Assembly: GCF_029891575.1 (NCBI RefSeq)
Contig: NZ_JARZHF010000002.1
Location: 124,001-188,000, forward strand
Source: Salipaludibacillus daqingensis
GTDB lineage: Bacteria > Bacillota > Bacilli > Bacillales > Salisediminibacteriaceae
DNA length: 64,000 bases
Reading direction: 5' to 3'
The notes under the pieces are model-generated. The model saw only the letters and a list, made by a program, of their open reading frames with translations. It did no database searches and was not told the origin of the DNA. Below are positions 1 through 8,710 of the stretch, one piece after another. Position 1 is the first letter of the stretch. Each line of letters starts with the position of its first letter. The position numbers and the translations under genes were made by a program.

Positions 1-104
1 TATCCAATGAGATAAATTGTAGCATCTAATTTACCAAGTATTCGTATCACTTCTAACTGACGTAAATCTCCACCTATAATGACCACTTTCATACCTGTTA
101 ACAA
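1..104 (-). CDS. dpaA: Dipicolinate synthase subunit A (SpoVFA), N-terminal fragment
   Basis: Partial gene cut by the left window edge; 34 codons are visible. With DpaB it makes dipicolinic acid from a lysine-pathway intermediate in the mother cell during sporulation. The visible N terminus MLTGMKVVIIGGDLRQLEVI has the Rossmann GGD and RQLE segments typical of DpaA. I chose the TTG at 104-102 because an AGGGGAG ribosome site (120-114) lies 9 nt upstream and the resulting start matches the family. An in-frame ATG at 170 would lie upstream of the expected transcription start. In B. subtilis this gene follows ymxH, as here. Identification is from the N terminus and synteny. Confidence 0.85.
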   Translation of the reverse strand, partial: MLTGMKVVIIGGDLRQLEVIRILGKLDATIYLIG

Positions 105-170
105 AGAACCAATCTCCCCTCTCTGTAAAATTTGAAAGGGAATTAAAGAGCCCTGCGCTTCGCTCATCAT

Positions 171-197
171 ATATTATGTAGGCCATAATATTTGGTG
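171..197 (-). promoter_or_regulatory. Sigma-K-type promoter of dpaA
   Basis: On the minus strand CAC (197-195) is followed by a 16-nt spacer and CATAATAT (178-171), which fits the sigma-K consensus AC-N16-CATANNNT. The B. subtilis spoVF operon is known to be sigma-K dependent. Transcription would start near 164, leaving a leader of about 60 nt before the TTG start of dpaA. Confidence 0.7.
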
Positions 198-327
198 AAT
201 TGACTATTTAAATTTTTATTTACATTGTATTTCAAGGCAACGCAGAATGGGCTTTCTAGTTACCTTTTATCTTATTTCTATACCTATTGCGCTGCTTTTT
301 GTCGTTATACAAATCAAAACTTCAACT

Positions 328-359
328 AAAAAAGGCCCTGAACGGATTGTTCAAGGCCC
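328..359 (-). terminator. Rho-independent terminator after ymxH
   Basis: On the minus strand GGCCTTGAAC and GTTCAGGGCC pair (one G-T wobble) around a short AATCC-type loop and are followed by a run of T. It lies just after the ymxH stop and separates the ymxH group from dpaA. Confidence 0.85.
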
Positions 360-372
360 AATAACATTTTGT

Positions 373-606
373 TTATTTAACTTCAATAATAATCATATCT
401 GCACCAATTTTTTTGATTTGGCTCCAATAGACAGTCACTTCTTTTTCTCGTTTACCTAAACCGAACCACTTCAACGTCGGAATAACGAAAGCATTAATTT
501 GACCAGTTTTGTCATCGATGATTAAATCTGTTTGGCCTAATACACCTAATCTTTCTCCTTTGTGATAATCAATAATTTCTTTTTGACTAATATCACTTAA
601 ACGCAT
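373..606 (-). CDS. ymxH: YlmC/YmxH family sporulation-associated PRC-barrel protein
   Basis: A 77-residue protein of the YlmC/YmxH family, a small PRC-barrel-like fold of unknown biochemical role, commonly conserved in spore formers. Family hallmarks visible are MRLSD at the N terminus, ERLGVLGQTDL, the IIDDKTG turn and the terminal IKKIGADMIII segment. The longest frame starts with a GTG at 618, but that codon lies inside the GGAGGG ribosome site. The ATG at 606 gives the family N terminus and an 11-nt spacing. It follows mlpA by 63 nt and precedes a terminator, so it is probably the last gene of an mlpA-ymxH unit. Confidence 0.85.
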   Translation of the reverse strand: MRLSDISQKEIIDYHKGERLGVLGQTDLIIDDKTGQINAFVIPTLKWFGLGKREKEVTVYWSQIKKIGADMIIIEVK

Positions 607-669
607 CTTTCGCACCACCCTCCACTTTATTACAAGCCTATGCCTTAGTGGTTAGGTGATATGCTCACT

Positions 670-1908
670 TTATTGTAACGATTTCGGCAATTGTCCTTCC
701 GAGCTAATAAGTGTAAGGGAAAAGTCTTTATTAAAAATTTCTTCACTTGTCTGTTTGATATCATTCATTGTCACAGCGTCGATTGAATTCGTAATTTCAT
801 CAAGAGTTCTGTGTTTGCCAAGCAACAGCTCATTTTTACCATTTCGGCTCATTCTACTATTCGTACTCTCGAGCGCAAGCATAAGCCCGCCTTTTAATTG
901 CTCTTTACCATTTCTCAATTCTTTTTCTGTTAAACCATTATCGCGAACGGACGCTATTGTATTCATAGTCACGTCAAACACTTCATCTAACTGCTCATGA
1001 GCAGATCCTGTGTAGATCGTTAACATTCCAGAATCCTTGAATGATGAATGATAGGAAAAAACAGAATAGGCTAACCCTCGATTCTCGCGGATTTCTTGGA
1101 ACAATCTGCTACTCATGGAGCCACCTAAAGCATTGTTCATTAAAATTAGCGAATAAACACGATCATCGTCAATTGGATATCCGTCATAACCTAAGCATAA
1201 ATGAGCTTGTTCCGTATCTTTTTTACGAACCATCTTTTCTGGAATAAATGCTGGTTTATCAAGTGAATTCTTCGACGTATTTCTTTCTAGTGAAGAGAAT
1301 AACTCTTGAACATATTCAATATAATTTTCGTCCACATTACCACAAATAGAAATGACAACATTTTCAGCATGATAATATTGATCCATATAAGCAAATAAAT
1401 CTTCAGGTGAAAACGAGGCCAGCGTTTGTTCTGTCCCTAATATTGGATAAGCTAACGGATGTTCACCGTAGCTCGCTTTACTTAACAAATCATGAACTAA
1501 ATCATCGGGAGTGTCTTCATACATCTTGATCTCTTCTAAAACTACCCCTTTTTCTTTCTCCAACTCTTTCTTTTCAAAAGTCGAATTAAAATACATATCT
1601 GCTAGCACGTCTGCCGCATATTTCGCGTGTGTATCTAGCACTTTGGCATAGTAGCACGTGTACTCTTTTGAGGTAAGTGCATTAACGTGGCCCCCGATAG
1701 AGTCGAATGACTCTGCAATCTCTTGGGCTGTGCGATCTTTCGTCCCTTTAAAAAACATATGTTCAATAAAATGCGACATACCGTTTTCATTCTTTTTCTC
1801 AAAACGTGATCCAGTGCCGATCCAAATTCCGATAGATACCGATCTAACGGTGTGGTTTGGTTCAAACACGACACGTAAGCCATTATGATTAACAAAACGT
1901 TTGATCAA
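670..1908 (-). CDS. mlpA: M16 family zinc protease (MlpA/YmxG)
   Basis: A 412-residue peptidase of the M16 (pitrilysin/processing peptidase) family. The inverted zinc motif is at residues 46-50 (H46, E49, H50 in HFIEH), preceded by the GTGSRFE stretch. The downstream LEEIKMYEDTPDD segment supplies the usual third ligand region, and the C-terminal half carries the inactive M16 repeat with the ENRGLAYSV motif. In B. subtilis the orthologue has been linked to processing that affects extracellular proteases; its substrate here is unknown. The start is TTG with an AGGAGG site 7 nt upstream. The gene lies 31 nt after ylxY, in conserved order. Confidence 0.9.
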   Translation of the reverse strand: MIKRFVNHNGLRVVFEPNHTVRSVSIGIWIGTGSRFEKKNENGMSHFIEHMFFKGTKDRTAQEIAESFDSIGGHVNALTSKEYTCYYAKVLDTHAKYAADVLADMYFNSTFEKKELEKEKGVVLEEIKMYEDTPDDLVHDLLSKASYGEHPLAYPILGTEQTLASFSPEDLFAYMDQYYHAENVVISICGNVDENYIEYVQELFSSLERNTSKNSLDKPAFIPEKMVRKKDTEQAHLCLGYDGYPIDDDRVYSLILMNNALGGSMSSRLFQEIRENRGLAYSVFSYHSSFKDSGMLTIYTGSAHEQLDEVFDVTMNTIASVRDNGLTEKELRNGKEQLKGGLMLALESTNSRMSRNGKNELLLGKHRTLDEITNSIDAVTMNDIKQTSEEIFNKDFSLTLISSEGQLPKSLQ

Positions 1909-1939
1909 AATAAATCCTCCTACAATCTTTCATATAGTG

Positions 1940-2902
1940 TTATGGTGCCACTCGATTTTCGCTTAGCACATCTGACACTGTGCCTAGTTTTAAATCTTTT
2001 TGTTGAATACCATTGATCATTTGCTCTAGTCCATTTACCGAAGAGGCAGTGGGATGCATTAGAATAAGTGAACCAGGTTCAACTTTTGATACTACTTGGT
2101 CTGCCATTTGAGACGGATTCGGTTTTTTCCAATCTACCGTATCTACCGTCCATAATACAGTATACAAGTTAAATTCTCTAGCTATCTTTACTACTTGATC
2201 ATGATAGCTGCCACTTGGCGGTGCAAACCACTTCGGTTCCACTTGAAGGGTTCCATCAATTATTTCGTTCGTTCTAAGGATCTCATCACGGATTCTCTCT
2301 CTCGATAATGTTTGCATATCTGGGTGAGAATAAGCATGATTTCCGATTTCATGACCCTCTTCTTTTATCATCATAGCAAGATTCGGGTTATTTTTCACCC
2401 ATGAGCCATCAAGAAAGAACGTTGCTTTCACTTGGTGTTTATCCAAAACCTTCAGCATTTTCGGAATATATTCGTTTCCCCAAGCGACATTGATCATAAA
2501 TCCAGCCATTCGTTTCTCTTTATTTCCACGATATATAGGATTTGTAGGCAAATCCTGTAATGTAACTTCAGGAGTAATTTCTTCCAAAACAAGTTGGTCT
2601 TGTTGGAATTCATCCTTTTCTTTCATATTTTCAAACGACTGTTGTACATCTACCCGTAAACCATTATATCCTGGAATTGCTTTCCATACAGGGTCTACTT
2701 TAGCGTCTATAGCTGCTTCATCATATTTTTGCTTTTGACGAAGGATTTCCATATATAAAGGATTTTCTTCTTTCATCACATCTTCTGCCTGTCCTTTTAA
2801 TTCAATTATATAACTGTTCGTTATCGGATTTAATCCCGTTGATAACGTCATCATTACTAACAAAAATAACGTCCCCAGTTGAATGGTTACTCTTTTTAGC
2901 AT
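1940..2902 (-). CDS. ylxY: YlxY-type polysaccharide deacetylase-like protein
   Basis: A 320-residue secreted or membrane-anchored protein with an N-terminal hydrophobic segment (residues about 5-23) and a NodB/CE4 deacetylase fold from about residue 130 to 310. The second metal motif is intact as H189 and H193 in NHAYSHPD. The first motif, normally TFDDG, is replaced by NVAWGNE at 138-144, so the usual catalytic and metal-binding aspartates are absent. The RWFAPPSG-like motif is present as KWFAPPSG. This divergence is characteristic of YlxY as I recall it. It may bind cell-wall glycans rather than hydrolyse them; true activity is uncertain. The start is ATG with a GAGG site. Confidence 0.85.
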   Translation of the reverse strand: MLKRVTIQLGTLFLLVMMTLSTGLNPITNSYIIELKGQAEDVMKEENPLYMEILRQKQKYDEAAIDAKVDPVWKAIPGYNGLRVDVQQSFENMKEKDEFQQDQLVLEEITPEVTLQDLPTNPIYRGNKEKRMAGFMINVAWGNEYIPKMLKVLDKHQVKATFFLDGSWVKNNPNLAMMIKEEGHEIGNHAYSHPDMQTLSRERIRDEILRTNEIIDGTLQVEPKWFAPPSGSYHDQVVKIAREFNLYTVLWTVDTVDWKKPNPSQMADQVVSKVEPGSLILMHPTASSVNGLEQMINGIQQKDLKLGTVSDVLSENRVAP

Positions 2903-3019
2903 ATGTCAAACCTCCCTCAGTGTTAGAAATATGCATAAAAAGGACAAGGTAGAACACGGAATCAAACACTAAAAAGGTTATAATCACTTTGCATCGTCTT
3001 TAGGGTACCAATACAAATA

Positions 3020-3050
3020 AAGAAGCATATGATGAGATCATATGCTTCTT
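3020..3050 (-). terminator. Terminator after pnp
   Basis: The stem AAGAAGCATATGAT / ATCATATGCTTCTT on the minus strand is followed by TATTTG. It sits immediately after the pnp stop. The stem is AT-rich but long and nearly perfect. Confidence 0.75.
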
Positions 3051-3057
3051 AGAGTTA

Positions 3058-5151
3058 TTATTTTTTTTCATCTTCCAAAAGAACTTTGCGTGATAAGTTG
3101 ACGCGTCCTTGATTATCAACTTCCGTTACTTTTACGAGTATTTCATCACCTAATGATACAACATCTTCGACTTTTCCAACTCGCTCTTTGGCAAGTTGAG
3201 AAATATGAACAAGTCCATCTTTTCCTTTGAAGATTTCAACAAAAGCACCAAATTTCTCAATTCGTTTCACTTTTCCTAAGTAAGTAGCTCCTACTTCGAC
3301 TTCGCGAACGATATCTTCTATGGTTTTCTTCGCTTTGTTGTTCATCTCTTGATCTAATGAAGAAATATACACGATGCCGTCTTGCTCGATATCGATCTTC
3401 ACACCAGTATCTTCAATGATTTGGTTAATGATTTTACCACTTGGTCCAATCACGTCGCGAATCTTGTCTGGGTGAATTTTCAACGTCAAGATTTTTGGAG
3501 CATAAGCATTAAGTTCTTTACGAGGTTCAGGAATAGCTGAAAGCATGTTTTCAAGAATAGCCAAACGACCTTCTCTTGCTTGCGATAATGCTTCTACTAG
3601 TACATCTTTATTGATTCCATCAATTTTAATGTCCATTTGAATCGCTGTTACACCTTTAGATGTTCCGGCAACTTTGAAGTCCATGTCCCCAAGAGCATCT
3701 TCCATACCTTGAATATCAGTTAAGACAGCTACATCATCTTCAAATTTCACTAAGCCCATCGCAATACCTGCAACAGGAGCTGTTAATGGAACCCCAGCGG
3801 CCATCATAGCTAATGTGCTTGCACAAATACTTGCTTGAGATGTAGAACCGTTTGATTCCAACACTTCGGATACAAGACGAATCGTATATGGGAAATCATT
3901 TTCGGAAGGCATTACTTTTTCAAGGGCACGCTCTCCTAAAGCACCATGTCCAATTTCTCGACGTCCCGGTCCACGGATAGGGCCTGTTTCCCCAACACTG
4001 AATAATGGAAAATTATAATGATGCATAAAACGCTTCGATTCTTCAATTCCAAGCCCGTCCAATACTTGAACATCACCTAGAGCACCTAACGTACAAACAC
4101 TTAATGCTTGTGTTTGACCACGTGTAAAGAGTCCAGAACCGTGCGTACGTTGAAGAATATCAATTTCAGATGACAACGAGCGAATTTCGTCTTTTTTACG
4201 GCCATCTGGTCGAATGTTCTTTTGAGTGATTAATTTACGAACACTCTCTTTTAACAATTTATTAAGAACTTCTTTTGCATCTTTTGTGCGGTCATTTTCT
4301 TCGTCAGCATATTGTTCCAAAATTTCATCAAATACATCTTTAATAGCTTCTTCGCGAGCTACTTTTTCGACAATAGTTGCTGCTTGAATAATGCTAGCTT
4401 CTGCTTTTTCACGAATTTCTGCCTCAAGTTCTGCATCAATCGTAACAAGCTTCACTTCCATTTTTGTTTTTCCAGTTTTTTCAATAATCTCTTCTTGGAA
4501 TGCAACAAGCTTTTTGATTTCATCATGACCATACATAATTGCATCAAGAATGATTTCTTCTGAAACCTCATTGGCTCCAGCTTCCACCATGTTAATCGCA
4601 TCTTTTGTTCCTGCTACGATCAATTCAATATCACTTTTCTCCATTTGATCCGTGCTTGGGTTAATGAGAAATTCACCGTCAACTCGTCCAACAGTGACAC
4701 CAGCAATAGGACCATCGAAAGGAATGTCAGAAATCGACAACGCGATAGATGAACCTAACATAGCTGTCATCTCTGGTGAACAATTTTGATCATTACTCAT
4801 AACCATGCTAATCACTTGCACATCATTACGGAACCCATCTGGGAAAAGTGGGCGAACGGGTCTATCAATTAAACGGCTTGTTAAAACCGCATGATCACTT
4901 GGTCGTCCTTCACGTTTAATAAATCCACCTGGGATTTTACCAGCAGCATACTTTCTCTCCTCGTAGTTCACTGTTAGTGGGAAAAAAGGCAGATCTTTTG
5001 GTTCTTTAGAACCTGTTGCTGTTGATAAAACTGAAGTATCACCATAGCGAATCATCGCAGCACCGTTTGCTTGCTTGGCATATTTGCCAATTTCAACAGT
5101 CAGCGTGCGTCCAGCCCATTCCATAGAAAAAGTTTGTTTTTCTTCGTTCAT
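3058..5151 (-). CDS. pnp: Polyribonucleotide nucleotidyltransferase (PNPase)
   Basis: A 697-residue phosphorolytic 3'-to-5' exoribonuclease of the RNA degradosome. Two RNase PH core domains are visible: [22 protein letters not shown] and [11 protein letters not shown] in the first, and [22 protein letters not shown] and the [15 protein letters not shown] active-site segment in the second. An alpha domain separates them. A C-terminal KH domain ([16 protein letters not shown]) and S1 domain ([12 protein letters not shown]) follow. An upstream in-frame ATG at 5172 exists, but ATG 5151 has a GAGGAG site and gives the family N terminus [15 protein letters not shown]. In B. subtilis PNPase is the main mRNA-turnover exonuclease and has a competence role. 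Confidence 0.97.
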   Translation of the reverse strand: MNEEKQTFSMEWAGRTLTVEIGKYAKQANGAAMIRYGDTSVLSTATGSKEPKDLPFFPLTVNYEERKYAAGKIPGGFIKREGRPSDHAVLTSRLIDRPVRPLFPDGFRNDVQVISMVMSNDQNCSPEMTAMLGSSIALSISDIPFDGPIAGVTVGRVDGEFLINPSTDQMEKSDIELIVAGTKDAINMVEAGANEVSEEIILDAIMYGHDEIKKLVAFQEEIIEKTGKTKMEVKLVTIDAELEAEIREKAEASIIQAATIVEKVAREEAIKDVFDEILEQYADEENDRTKDAKEVLNKLLKESVRKLITQKNIRPDGRKKDEIRSLSSEIDILQRTHGSGLFTRGQTQALSVCTLGALGDVQVLDGLGIEESKRFMHHYNFPLFSVGETGPIRGPGRREIGHGALGERALEKVMPSENDFPYTIRLVSEVLESNGSTSQASICASTLAMMAAGVPLTAPVAGIAMGLVKFEDDVAVLTDIQGMEDALGDMDFKVAGTSKGVTAIQMDIKIDGINKDVLVEALSQAREGRLAILENMLSAIPEPRKELNAYAPKILTLKIHPDKIRDVIGPSGKIINQIIEDTGVKIDIEQDGIVYISSLDQEMNNKAKKTIEDIVREVEVGATYLGKVKRIEKFGAFVEIFKGKDGLVHISQLAKERVGKVEDVVSLGDEILVKVTEVDNQGRVNLSRKVLLEDEKK

Positions 5152-5404
5152 GTTATCAATTGCTCCTCTCAATTTTAAAAATCCATTTTAATGTAAAATA
5201 TTATTAGCTTTTTTTTATGTACTAAACCTGATGGATAGTCAGAAATGCATAAACAAAAGTATAAATGGCCTATATTTCTAATATTGTCTATTATGACCTT
5301 ATTTAAACAAAGGTAATCATAACCAAATCCCTAGCTTTTCTATCATATCAGAAAAATTCAGGTTGCGAAATAGCCTATTTATTTCATGAACAGTTCTATC
5401 AAGT

Positions 5405-5445
5405 AAAAGAAAGGTCGGTTGCAGAAGCTTCTATGCCTTTCTTTT
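5405..5445 (-). repeat. Inverted repeat upstream of pnp
   Basis: Perfect 10-bp arms (5405-5414 and 5436-5445) enclose a 21-nt loop that itself contains the self-complementary AGAAGCTTCT. There is no clear T-run after it in the minus direction, so it is more likely a structure in the rpsO-pnp transcript or an operator than a simple terminator. Confidence 0.55.
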
Positions 5446-5483
5446 AACTATTTCTCTATTCAGATATTAAATGTAAGCATAAG

Positions 5484-5509
5484 AAAAAGCGGGAGAATCT
5501 CCCGCTTTC
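5484..5509 (-). terminator. Terminator after rpsO
   Basis: The stem AAAGCGGGAGA / TCTCCCGCTTT on the minus strand is followed by TTTCTTATG. It starts within 10 nt of the rpsO stop. It is a typical intrinsic terminator that may allow partial read-through into pnp. Confidence 0.9.
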
Positions 5510-5513
5510 GAAT

Positions 5514-5783
5514 TTATCGACGAAGACCAAGCTTATCGACAACTTGACGGTAACGAGTAACATCTTTATTACGTAAGTACGTAAGTAGGTTACGGCGTTG
5601 ACCGACCATTTTTAAAAGTCCACGACGTGAATGGTGATCCTTTTTGTGTGTACGCAAATGTTCATTTAACGTAGTGATTTGCTCAGTAAGGACAGCTACC
5701 TGAACTTCAGGAGAACCAGTATCATTCTCATGCGTTCTATACTGTGCAATAATTTCATTCTTTCTTTCTTGAGTTAATGCCAT
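5514..5783 (-). CDS. rpsO: 30S ribosomal protein S15
   Basis: An 89-residue S15, which binds the central domain of 16S rRNA. The sequence shows the S15 signature: [32 protein letters not shown] and [12 protein letters not shown] longer frame opens at 5900, but ATG 5783 has a very strong GGAGGTG ribosome site 7 nt upstream and gives the usual length. The gene has its own sigma-A promoter (5900-5872), a leader of about 80 nt and its own terminator, so it is largely a single-gene unit between ribF and pnp. Confidence 0.97.
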   Translation of the reverse strand: MALTQERKNEIIAQYRTHENDTGSPEVQVAVLTEQITTLNEHLRTHKKDHHSRRGLLKMVGQRRNLLTYLRNKDVTRYRQVVDKLGLRR

Positions 5784-5866
5784 CCTGTTCCACCTCCTTC
5801 TTCTTATATCCCCAATTGCTGAGCAAACGTTGGTGAATCGTATTGCCAAGCATTGGTTCCTAACAG
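5784..5866 (-). promoter_or_regulatory. Structured rpsO leader
   Basis: The untranslated leader contains ACCAATGCT pairing with AGCA-ATTGG (one bulge), with an inner GCAA/TTGC helix. It lies between the promoter and the ribosome site. Ribosomal protein S15 represses its own translation through leader structures in several bacteria; whether this leader does so is inferred, not shown. Confidence 0.4.
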
Positions 5867-5871
5867 TATTC

Positions 5872-5900
5872 ATCATACTAGCTTTTATAGTATATTTCAA
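5872..5900 (-). promoter_or_regulatory. Sigma-A promoter of rpsO
   Basis: TTGAAA (5900-5895), a 17-nt spacer and TATGAT (5877-5872) on the minus strand. Five of six consensus bases are matched in each hexamer, with ideal spacing. It lies between ribF and rpsO, so rpsO starts afresh after the nusA-infB-ribF operon. Confidence 0.8.
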
Positions 5901-5940
5901 GTTTTTTTGATAATGGCCTGTAAAAGAAGACTTTTAGTAG

Positions 5941-6894
5941 TTAATAGCACTCATTTCTGACTCCGTCTTTAATAGAGCCTCTTGCTTGAGTTACATCTGT
6001 ACTAATTTGTTGCTTTAATTCTTCGACTGAAGCAAATTTCTTCTCTCCACGTATTCGATTGTAAAAAGCAACAATGACCTCTTTTCCATATAGATCACTT
6101 TGAAAATCAAGTATATGAACTTCGATTGTTGGTTTCACCGGTGAATTATTATGAAATGTAGGTTTAAAACCAACGTTACAAACACCAGGGAGCCACTCAC
6201 CATCTACTTGTATAAAGACCGTATAAACACCAATATCAGGAAAAACTGTACGTTCCACTGGGCTAATATTAGCAGTTGGAAAACCGATCGTTCTTCCTCG
6301 TTTTTCCCCATGTTCAACTAAGCCTTCGATTTGGAACATCCTACCTAAATACGTGTTTACCTTATCTATGTTACCTTTCGATAACGCTTTACGAATTTCT
6401 GTTGAACTAATTTTTTCTTCTCCGTTGGATATTTCTTTCACCGTTGTTTGTGTGAATTGTTTTCTAGAATGAAAAGGTAACGTCTCCATCGTGCCTTTGC
6501 CTAATCTACCATATGAGTAATCAAAACCAGCAACAACATGTTTTACATTCAAGTCGATTAAATACTCATCGACAAATTGTTGTGGAGAGAGGTCTGCAAA
6601 ATGACGATCAAATGTAACGATAAATAAATAATCTATCCCTAATCCTTCCATCAACTTGATCTTTTCAGGTAAAGGGGATAAATATTGAATCTCCTCTTCA
6701 TTTCTTAATACTTCTTTCGGATGAGGGAAAAAAGTCATGACAGCTGACTTCAGCCCTCTATCTTTCGCTTCCGTTTTAGCCACTTCAATTACTTTTTGAT
6801 GTCCTCGATGAACTCCATCAAAAAAACCTAATGCTACTGCGGTAGGCGGTAGTTTTAACAGAGGACGAGGATGTTTTAATCGAACAATTTCCAA
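5941..6894 (-). CDS. ribF: Bifunctional riboflavin kinase / FAD synthetase
   Basis: A 317-residue enzyme that phosphorylates riboflavin to FMN and adenylylates FMN to FAD (RibC in B. subtilis). The N-terminal nucleotidyltransferase domain has ALGFFDGVHRGHQ and GFDYSYGRLGKGT with the SSTEIRKAL motif. The C-terminal flavokinase domain has GRTIGFPTANI and PGVCNVGFKPTF. The longest frame starts with GTG 6903, but that GTG is part of the GAGGTG ribosome site. TTG 6894 (MEIVRLKHP) has 6-nt spacing and fits the family. It follows truB by 19 nt and is the last gene of the nusA-infB operon. Confidence 0.95.
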   Translation of the reverse strand: MEIVRLKHPRPLLKLPPTAVALGFFDGVHRGHQKVIEVAKTEAKDRGLKSAVMTFFPHPKEVLRNEEEIQYLSPLPEKIKLMEGLGIDYLFIVTFDRHFADLSPQQFVDEYLIDLNVKHVVAGFDYSYGRLGKGTMETLPFHSRKQFTQTTVKEISNGEEKISSTEIRKALSKGNIDKVNTYLGRMFQIEGLVEHGEKRGRTIGFPTANISPVERTVFPDIGVYTVFIQVDGEWLPGVCNVGFKPTFHNNSPVKPTIEVHILDFQSDLYGKEVIVAFYNRIRGEKKFASVEELKQQISTDVTQARGSIKDGVRNECY

Positions 6895-6913
6895 AGGTGC
6901 CACCTCATTTATG

Positions 6914-7855
6914 TCATTGCTTGTTCTGAATGGTTCGTATCATTTTTTCTGGTTTCATTTTCCCCTCGCGTTTTACATCTCTTTTATATAATGCGAGACA
7001 TTCCCCATGTTGATTATACAAAGCCCATATGGATTCGTCTACAGTTGATTGTTCATCTGGGATTGATAAAATCGCTCCTTGTAAAATTCGTTCCTCCATA
7101 TCTTTGTTTACTTCGATTACCGGAAACATGGATAACGCTTTTTCAATCGGGATAAGAAGGTGATCTTCTTCCTCTTTTACAACGGCCTCGTCCAACTGTT
7201 CAAATGTTATACAATCTTTTTGATGAAACTCCCCTGACGATTCTCGGATCAAATGAGACATATGAGCTGGAAAACCTAGTTTTTCTCCAATCGTTACAGA
7301 AAGCGTTCGAATATAGGTACCTTTGCTACAAACGGCGCGAAAGGAGAATGAAACAGTTCCATCTTGATTTTTCACAGGAGGTGACAAGAGGTCTAATTCA
7401 AAAATTGTAATCATTCTACTCGGTCGTTCTACTTCTTTACCTTCTCTAGCATACTCATATAATTTCTTCCCTTTCACTTTTACTGCAGAATACATAGGTG
7501 GGGTTTGTTCTAATGGGCCAATAAGGTTTGATAAGACTGTCTTGGCTTCGTCTTCAGTTATGACACGATCAACAGCAGATTCGTTAACCTTCTCACCTGA
7601 TGCATCTTCTGTCGTTGTCGTAAAACCTAGCGTTACCTCACCAACGTAAGTTTTATCATTTGCTGTCAAATATTCGACAATTTTAGTTGCTCTTCCTAAA
7701 CAAATTGGCAAAACGCCTTCCACATCAGGATCGAGTGTTCCCGTGTGCCCTGCTTTTTTTGTTCCAAACCTTCTGCCTACTTCTCTAACCGCTGTAAAAG
7801 ACGTCATTCCTTTTGGTTTCCATAAAGGAAAAACTCCCATCAATTCTTGCTTCAT
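6914..7855 (-). CDS. truB: tRNA pseudouridine-55 synthase
   Basis: A 313-residue TruB, which isomerises U55 in the T-loop of tRNAs. The catalytic aspartate is D42 in GHTGTLDPDVEGVLP. The family motifs YVGEVTLGF, TPPMYSAVKVKGKKLYEYAR and SKGTYIRTL are all present, followed by a C-terminal PUA-like region of about 70 residues. ATG at 7855 with a GGAGG site. It lies between rbfA and ribF, the standard Bacillus order, and joins tRNA modification to the translation-factor operon. Confidence 0.97.
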   Translation of the reverse strand: MKQELMGVFPLWKPKGMTSFTAVREVGRRFGTKKAGHTGTLDPDVEGVLPICLGRATKIVEYLTANDKTYVGEVTLGFTTTTEDASGEKVNESAVDRVITEDEAKTVLSNLIGPLEQTPPMYSAVKVKGKKLYEYAREGKEVERPSRMITIFELDLLSPPVKNQDGTVSFSFRAVCSKGTYIRTLSVTIGEKLGFPAHMSHLIRESSGEFHQKDCITFEQLDEAVVKEEEDHLLIPIEKALSMFPVIEVNKDMEERILQGAILSIPDEQSTVDESIWALYNQHGECLALYKRDVKREGKMKPEKMIRTIQNKQ

Positions 7856-7920
7856 CTTATGTATGCCTCCATTTTTACATAGCGAAAAGGGGATAGAAAT
7901 CGCTCTATCCCCTTCAAATA

Positions 7921-8271
7921 CTATTTATCATCTTTGTTAAGATTTCGAAGTAATTCATCAATACGATTACCTCGTTCTATACTTTCATCAAACGTAAATG
8001 AAAGTTCAGGGGTTTTTCGAAGCTGAATTCTTTTACCAATTTCAGAACGAATGAAACCATTTGCTGTTTCCAACGCTTGTAATGTCTTCTTTCTTTCATC
8101 CTCTTCACCATAAACCGTGATAAATGCTGTTGCTTGTTGTAAATCACCTGTAACGTCTACGGCAGTTACTGTAACAAACCCAATACGAGGATCTTTTAAT
8201 TCACGTTGAATGATATCTGTTAATTCTTTTTTGATCTGTTCTCCAACGCGATTCGCTCGAACTTTACTCAT
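7921..8271 (-). CDS. rbfA: Ribosome-binding factor A
   Basis: A 116-residue KH-fold factor that binds the 30S subunit during late 16S rRNA maturation. It shows the N-terminal [16 protein letters not shown] helix, the [18 protein letters not shown] core and [18 protein letters not shown] near the end. It sits 157 nt downstream of ylxP, the only sizable gap in this operon; I see no clear promoter or hairpin in that gap. It is followed by truB after 65 nt. Confidence 0.97.
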   Translation of the reverse strand: MSKVRANRVGEQIKKELTDIIQRELKDPRIGFVTVTAVDVTGDLQQATAFITVYGEEDERKKTLQALETANGFIRSEIGKRIQLRKTPELSFTFDESIERGNRIDELLRNLNKDDK

Positions 8272-8428
8272 TTTACGTCACTCCTATCCTAAGAAAAAGA
8301 GAAACTTAGCTTTTTTCCACTTGTGATGGGAAGCCATGGATCAACCTTATCTTGTCTTATCCTTAATCTACCCATACTGATTTAAACCAAAATGGGGAAT
8401 TTCTTCAACGACAAACTCCAAAATTTGA

Positions 8429-8710
8429 CTATAGCCATTCCCATGAAACCTGCGTTATTTCAAGCTCATGATATGTTTCTAACACGGATATTGCTCGTTG
8501 AAGTTCTTTTTCAACCTGCTTTTTATCAGATCCTACTGATACAATAGCCCATTCTGTTCGTTGCCAAACATCTTGATGATCGGTTTCAGCAATCGAGACA
8601 TTTAAACGTTGTTTTATCCTCATGGCGACACTTTTCGTTGTAGAACGTTTTTCTTTTAACGATTGAGCATTGTAAATCTGTGCCTCCACTAAAATAAGAG
8701 CTAAAATCAA
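8429..8710 (-). CDS. ylxP: DUF503 family protein YlxP
   Basis: A 93-residue protein of the DUF503/YlxP family, conserved next to infB and rbfA in Firmicutes; its function is not established, and association with ribosome assembly is inferred from context. Recognisable segments are [11 protein letters not shown] and [21 protein letters not shown]. The start is TTG, overlapping the infB stop by 4 nt (TTGA), which implies translational coupling. Confidence 0.9.
   Translation of the reverse strand: MILALILVEAQIYNAQSLKEKRSTTKSVAMRIKQRLNVSIAETDHQDVWQRTEWAIVSVGSDKKQVEKELQRAISVLETYHELEITQVSWEWL

Larger units (their letters stand above)
5152..5513 (-). other. 362-nt gap between rpsO and pnp
   Basis: No gene is visible here. 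Reading on the minus strand it holds the rpsO terminator (5509-5484), an inverted repeat AAAAGAAAGG/CCTTTCTTTT (5445-5405), a possible extended -10 (TGA-TATGAT, 5350-5342, without a good -35) and then a long AT-rich untranslated stretch before the pnp ribosome site. pnp probably has its own promoter here and a leader of up to about 180 nt. Confidence 0.6.

Noticed and set aside
105-170. Longer dpaA start at ATG 170
   Set aside because: It lies upstream of the expected sigma-K transcription start, lacks a ribosome site and adds residues not seen in the family as I know it.
247-459. Plus-strand reading frame with a hydrophobic start
   Set aside because: It runs through the ymxH terminator and into the antisense of ymxH; no ribosome site and no family resemblance.
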